The notes under the pieces are model-generated. The model was not told the origin of the DNA and did not search any database. It worked only from the letters and a program-made list of their open reading frames with translations. Of a stretch of DNA of 34,468 nt, positions 32,872-34,468 are shown piece by piece. The stretch covers positions 1 to 34,468 of the forward strand of contig NZ_JAFIEU010000041.1 of NCBI RefSeq assembly GCF_020832325.1, written 5' to 3'. Origin of the DNA: Lunatimonas sp. (lineage in GTDB: Bacteria > Bacteroidota > Bacteroidia > Cytophagales > Cyclobacteriaceae). Position 1 is the stretch's first letter, and each line of letters starts with the position of its first letter. Made by a program: the position numbers and the translations under genes.

Positions 32872-34284
32872 ATGCAAAAATTCTGTTTCCTTTCCCTTCT
32901 GACCATACTAGCATTGGCCCTTCCAGGCCTTGCGCAGCAGCAGTCCCCCAACATCGTATTGGTGTACATAGACGATATGGGCTATGGTGACCTAAGCATC
33001 ACCGGAGCCAACGGTTTCCATACACCCCACTTTGACCGGATGCTAAAAGACGGCGCATTTTTTTCCCAGTATTATGCACCACAAGCGGTTTGCTCAGCGT
33101 CCAGGGCGGGCGTGATGACCGGAACTTATCCCAACAGGATCGGCATGTCCGGGGCATTGGATCACACCGCGCAGATCGGCCTGAATCCCGAGGAGGAAAC
33201 CATCGCCGATGTCCTCAAAGAACGGGGCTATGCCACGGCGGCGTTTGGAAAGTGGCACTTGGGTCACCACCCGGAGTTTCTCCCTAACCGACAGGGCTTC
33301 GACGAATTCTACGGCATCCCCTATTCCAACGACATGTGGCCCAACCACCCAACCAGTAAGAATTACTACCCTGAGCTACCGATGATTGCCAACGAAACGG
33401 TGGTGGAGCTGAATCCGGATCAGAGCCAGTTTACCACCGTATTCACCGAGAAGAGCTTGGCGTTTATGGATAAGAACAAGGATAAGCCCTTTTTTGTCTA
33501 TTTGGCCCATCCCATGCCGCATGTCCCACTCTTCGTTTCGGACAAGTTTAAGGGCAAATCCGAGCAGGGCCTTTACGGAGATGTGATCATGGAGCTGGAC
33601 TGGAGCATCGGACAGCTCCGCCAAAAAATTGCCGAACTCGGCTTGGAAGAAAACACCCTGCTGATCGTGACTTCAGACAATGGCCCATGGATCAACTACG
33701 GCAACCATGCCGGCAGTACCGGTGGGCTACGGGAAGGAAAGGGGACTTCCTTCGAAGGAGGACAGCGCGTACCTTGCCTGATGGTTTGGAAAGGCGTGGT
33801 GCCGGAGGGATTGGTAGTAAACAAACTGGCGTCTTCCATTGATCTGCTGCCTACCATTGCCTCCCTTACCGGAGCCAAGCAGCCCCGCAAGAAGATAGAT
33901 GGCATCGACCTCTCTTCGCTGGTAAAGGGAGACCTATCCCAAACGCCCCGAGATCACTTTCTCTTTTATTACCGAAGAAATAATCTGGAAGCCATCCGGA
34001 TGGGGGATTGGAAACTTGTACTGCCACACCAAGGCCGAACCTATGAGGGTTTCTCTCCAGGCAAAGACGGGCAACCGGGGCCGGTTTACGAAAACTACTT
34101 TTTCGAGGGAGGGCTTTATGACTTACGGCGTGATCCCGGAGAGCGGTACAATGTGCGTGCGGATCATCCGGAGATAGAAGCGGAAATCCTAAAGATCGCC
34201 GCTGCCGCGCGGGAAGATCTGGGAGACGATCTCACCGGACATTCGGGCGCTAACCGCCGGGAACCTGGTAGGCGACCCAACTAG
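32872..34284 (+). CDS. secreted type I sulfatase (arylsulfatase family)
   Basis: This 470-aa enzyme has a signal peptide (FCFLSLLTILALALPGLA, cut before QQQ). Calcium-binding DDMGYGD is near residues 34-40. The formylglycine site is C74 in CSASRAGVMTGTYPNR, matching C-x-(P/A)-x-R. GKWHLG and SDNGPW complete the active site. The C74 must be oxidised to formylglycine by an FGE or anSME made elsewhere. It hydrolyses a sulfate ester, perhaps on a glycan, and the substrate cannot be told. It is second gene of the DUF3472-sulfatase operon. The C-terminus is disordered and basic (RREPGRRPN). Confidence 0.95.
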   Translation: MQKFCFLSLLTILALALPGLAQQQSPNIVLVYIDDMGYGDLSITGANGFHTPHFDRMLKDGAFFSQYYAPQAVCSASRAGVMTGTYPNRIGMSGALDHTAQIGLNPEEETIADVLKERGYATAAFGKWHLGHHPEFLPNRQGFDEFYGIPYSNDMWPNHPTSKNYYPELPMIANETVVELNPDQSQFTTVFTEKSLAFMDKNKDKPFFVYLAHPMPHVPLFVSDKFKGKSEQGLYGDVIMELDWSIGQLRQKIAELGLEENTLLIVTSDNGPWINYGNHAGSTGGLREGKGTSFEGGQRVPCLMVWKGVVPEGLVVNKLASSIDLLPTIASLTGAKQPRKKIDGIDLSSLVKGDLSQTPRDHFLFYYRRNNLEAIRMGDWKLVLPHQGRTYEGFSPGKDGQPGPVYENYFFEGGLYDLRRDPGERYNVRADHPEIEAEILKIAAAAREDLGDDLTGHSGANRREPGRRPN

Positions 34285-34295
34285 GCCCAACTAAT

Positions 34296-34337
34296 AAAAA
34301 AAAGCGCTCGGCTTGCTATGCCGGAGCGCTTTTTTTA
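34296..34337 (+). terminator. strong rho-independent terminator after sulfatase
   Basis: A-rich sequence then AGCGCTCGGC pairs with GCCGGAGCGCT (one bulged C), followed by seven Ts. The group II intron begins at the end of this T-run. Confidence 0.92.
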
Positions 34338-34468
34338 GTGTGCCGTGCATGGTAACTAACTAGGTGGTGAAAGTCCACTGTGGGGGTTTGTAATCGCCAA
34401 CCACTAGCCAATAGCAAGGGTGTCCATCGTGAGGTGGAATCTGAAGGAAGCAGGCGGCAAAACTCTGC
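34338..34468 (+). mobile_element. group II intron, 5' end (domain I), runs off window
   Basis: From GTGTG at 34338 (matching the GUGYG 5' end) the sequence has the domain I hallmarks of bacterial group II introns. These include GGTGGTGAAAGTCCACTGTG, CAAGGGTGTCCATCGTGAGG, TGGAATCTGAAGGAAGC and CGGCAAAACTC. It is not protein-coding. The rest, probably with a reverse transcriptase/maturase ORF in domain IV, lies beyond the window. The intron abuts the T-tract of a terminator hairpin, the site preference known for group IIC introns. Whether this one is class C is not certain. Confidence 0.85.

Overview
The window reads as a chromosomal segment of a Bacteroidota bacterium, most likely from the Cytophagales (Algoriphagus/Cyclobacterium-like). 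The phylum call rests on several things: a SusC/SusD pair, many start-proximal TAnnTTTG promoter elements in place of the E. coli -10 box, scarce Shine-Dalgarno sequences, and Bacteroidota-restricted families (DUF4421, DUF6340, MORN-type secreted proteins). The order and genus are inference.

Positions 1-16.8 kb are mostly housekeeping. A beta-barrel outer-membrane protein is followed by nrdBA (minus strand; class Ia ribonucleotide reductase with a eukaryote-like R2). Next come rplU-rpmA (L21/L27) and a short HPF ribosome-hibernation factor on the plus strand. A tight minus-strand run of six genes follows: lipB, a conserved hypothetical, a DEDDy exonuclease, rnr, a polyprenyl synthetase and a rhomboid protease. 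After it lie yraN, a secreted MORN-like protein, an aspartate aminotransferase and two convergent family-2 glycosyltransferases.

Positions 17.2-26.3 kb are outer-membrane and nutrient-uptake genes: a DUF4421 barrel with two identical promoter boxes, then SusC and SusD (TonB-dependent uptake). A terminator separates these from a secreted neutral-ceramidase-family hydrolase and a DUF6340 lipoprotein. This looks like a small uptake/hydrolysis locus without glycoside hydrolases or a local regulator.

Positions 26.3-31.1 kb are accessory and scarred. Two copies of a roughly 180-bp REP-like repeat bracket about 2.1 kb that holds a RelE/ParE toxin-antitoxin pair and two overlapping lipoprotein genes. 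Then come an acyl-CoA thioesterase and a secreted NTF2-like protein, divergent across a perfect palindrome. A second toxin-antitoxin-like pair (small protein plus nucleotidyltransferase) follows, and its nucleotidyltransferase is frameshifted by a 5-bp duplication. Next to it is a chimeric pseudogene made of pieces of the thioesterase and NTF2-like genes joined by a deletion.

Positions 31.1-34.5 kb hold a GNAT acetyltransferase, then a DUF5077/DUF3472 secreted protein and a type I sulfatase in one operon ending in a strong terminator. A group II intron begins directly after the terminator T-tract and runs off the window. No complete tRNA or rRNA gene and no CRISPR array was seen.
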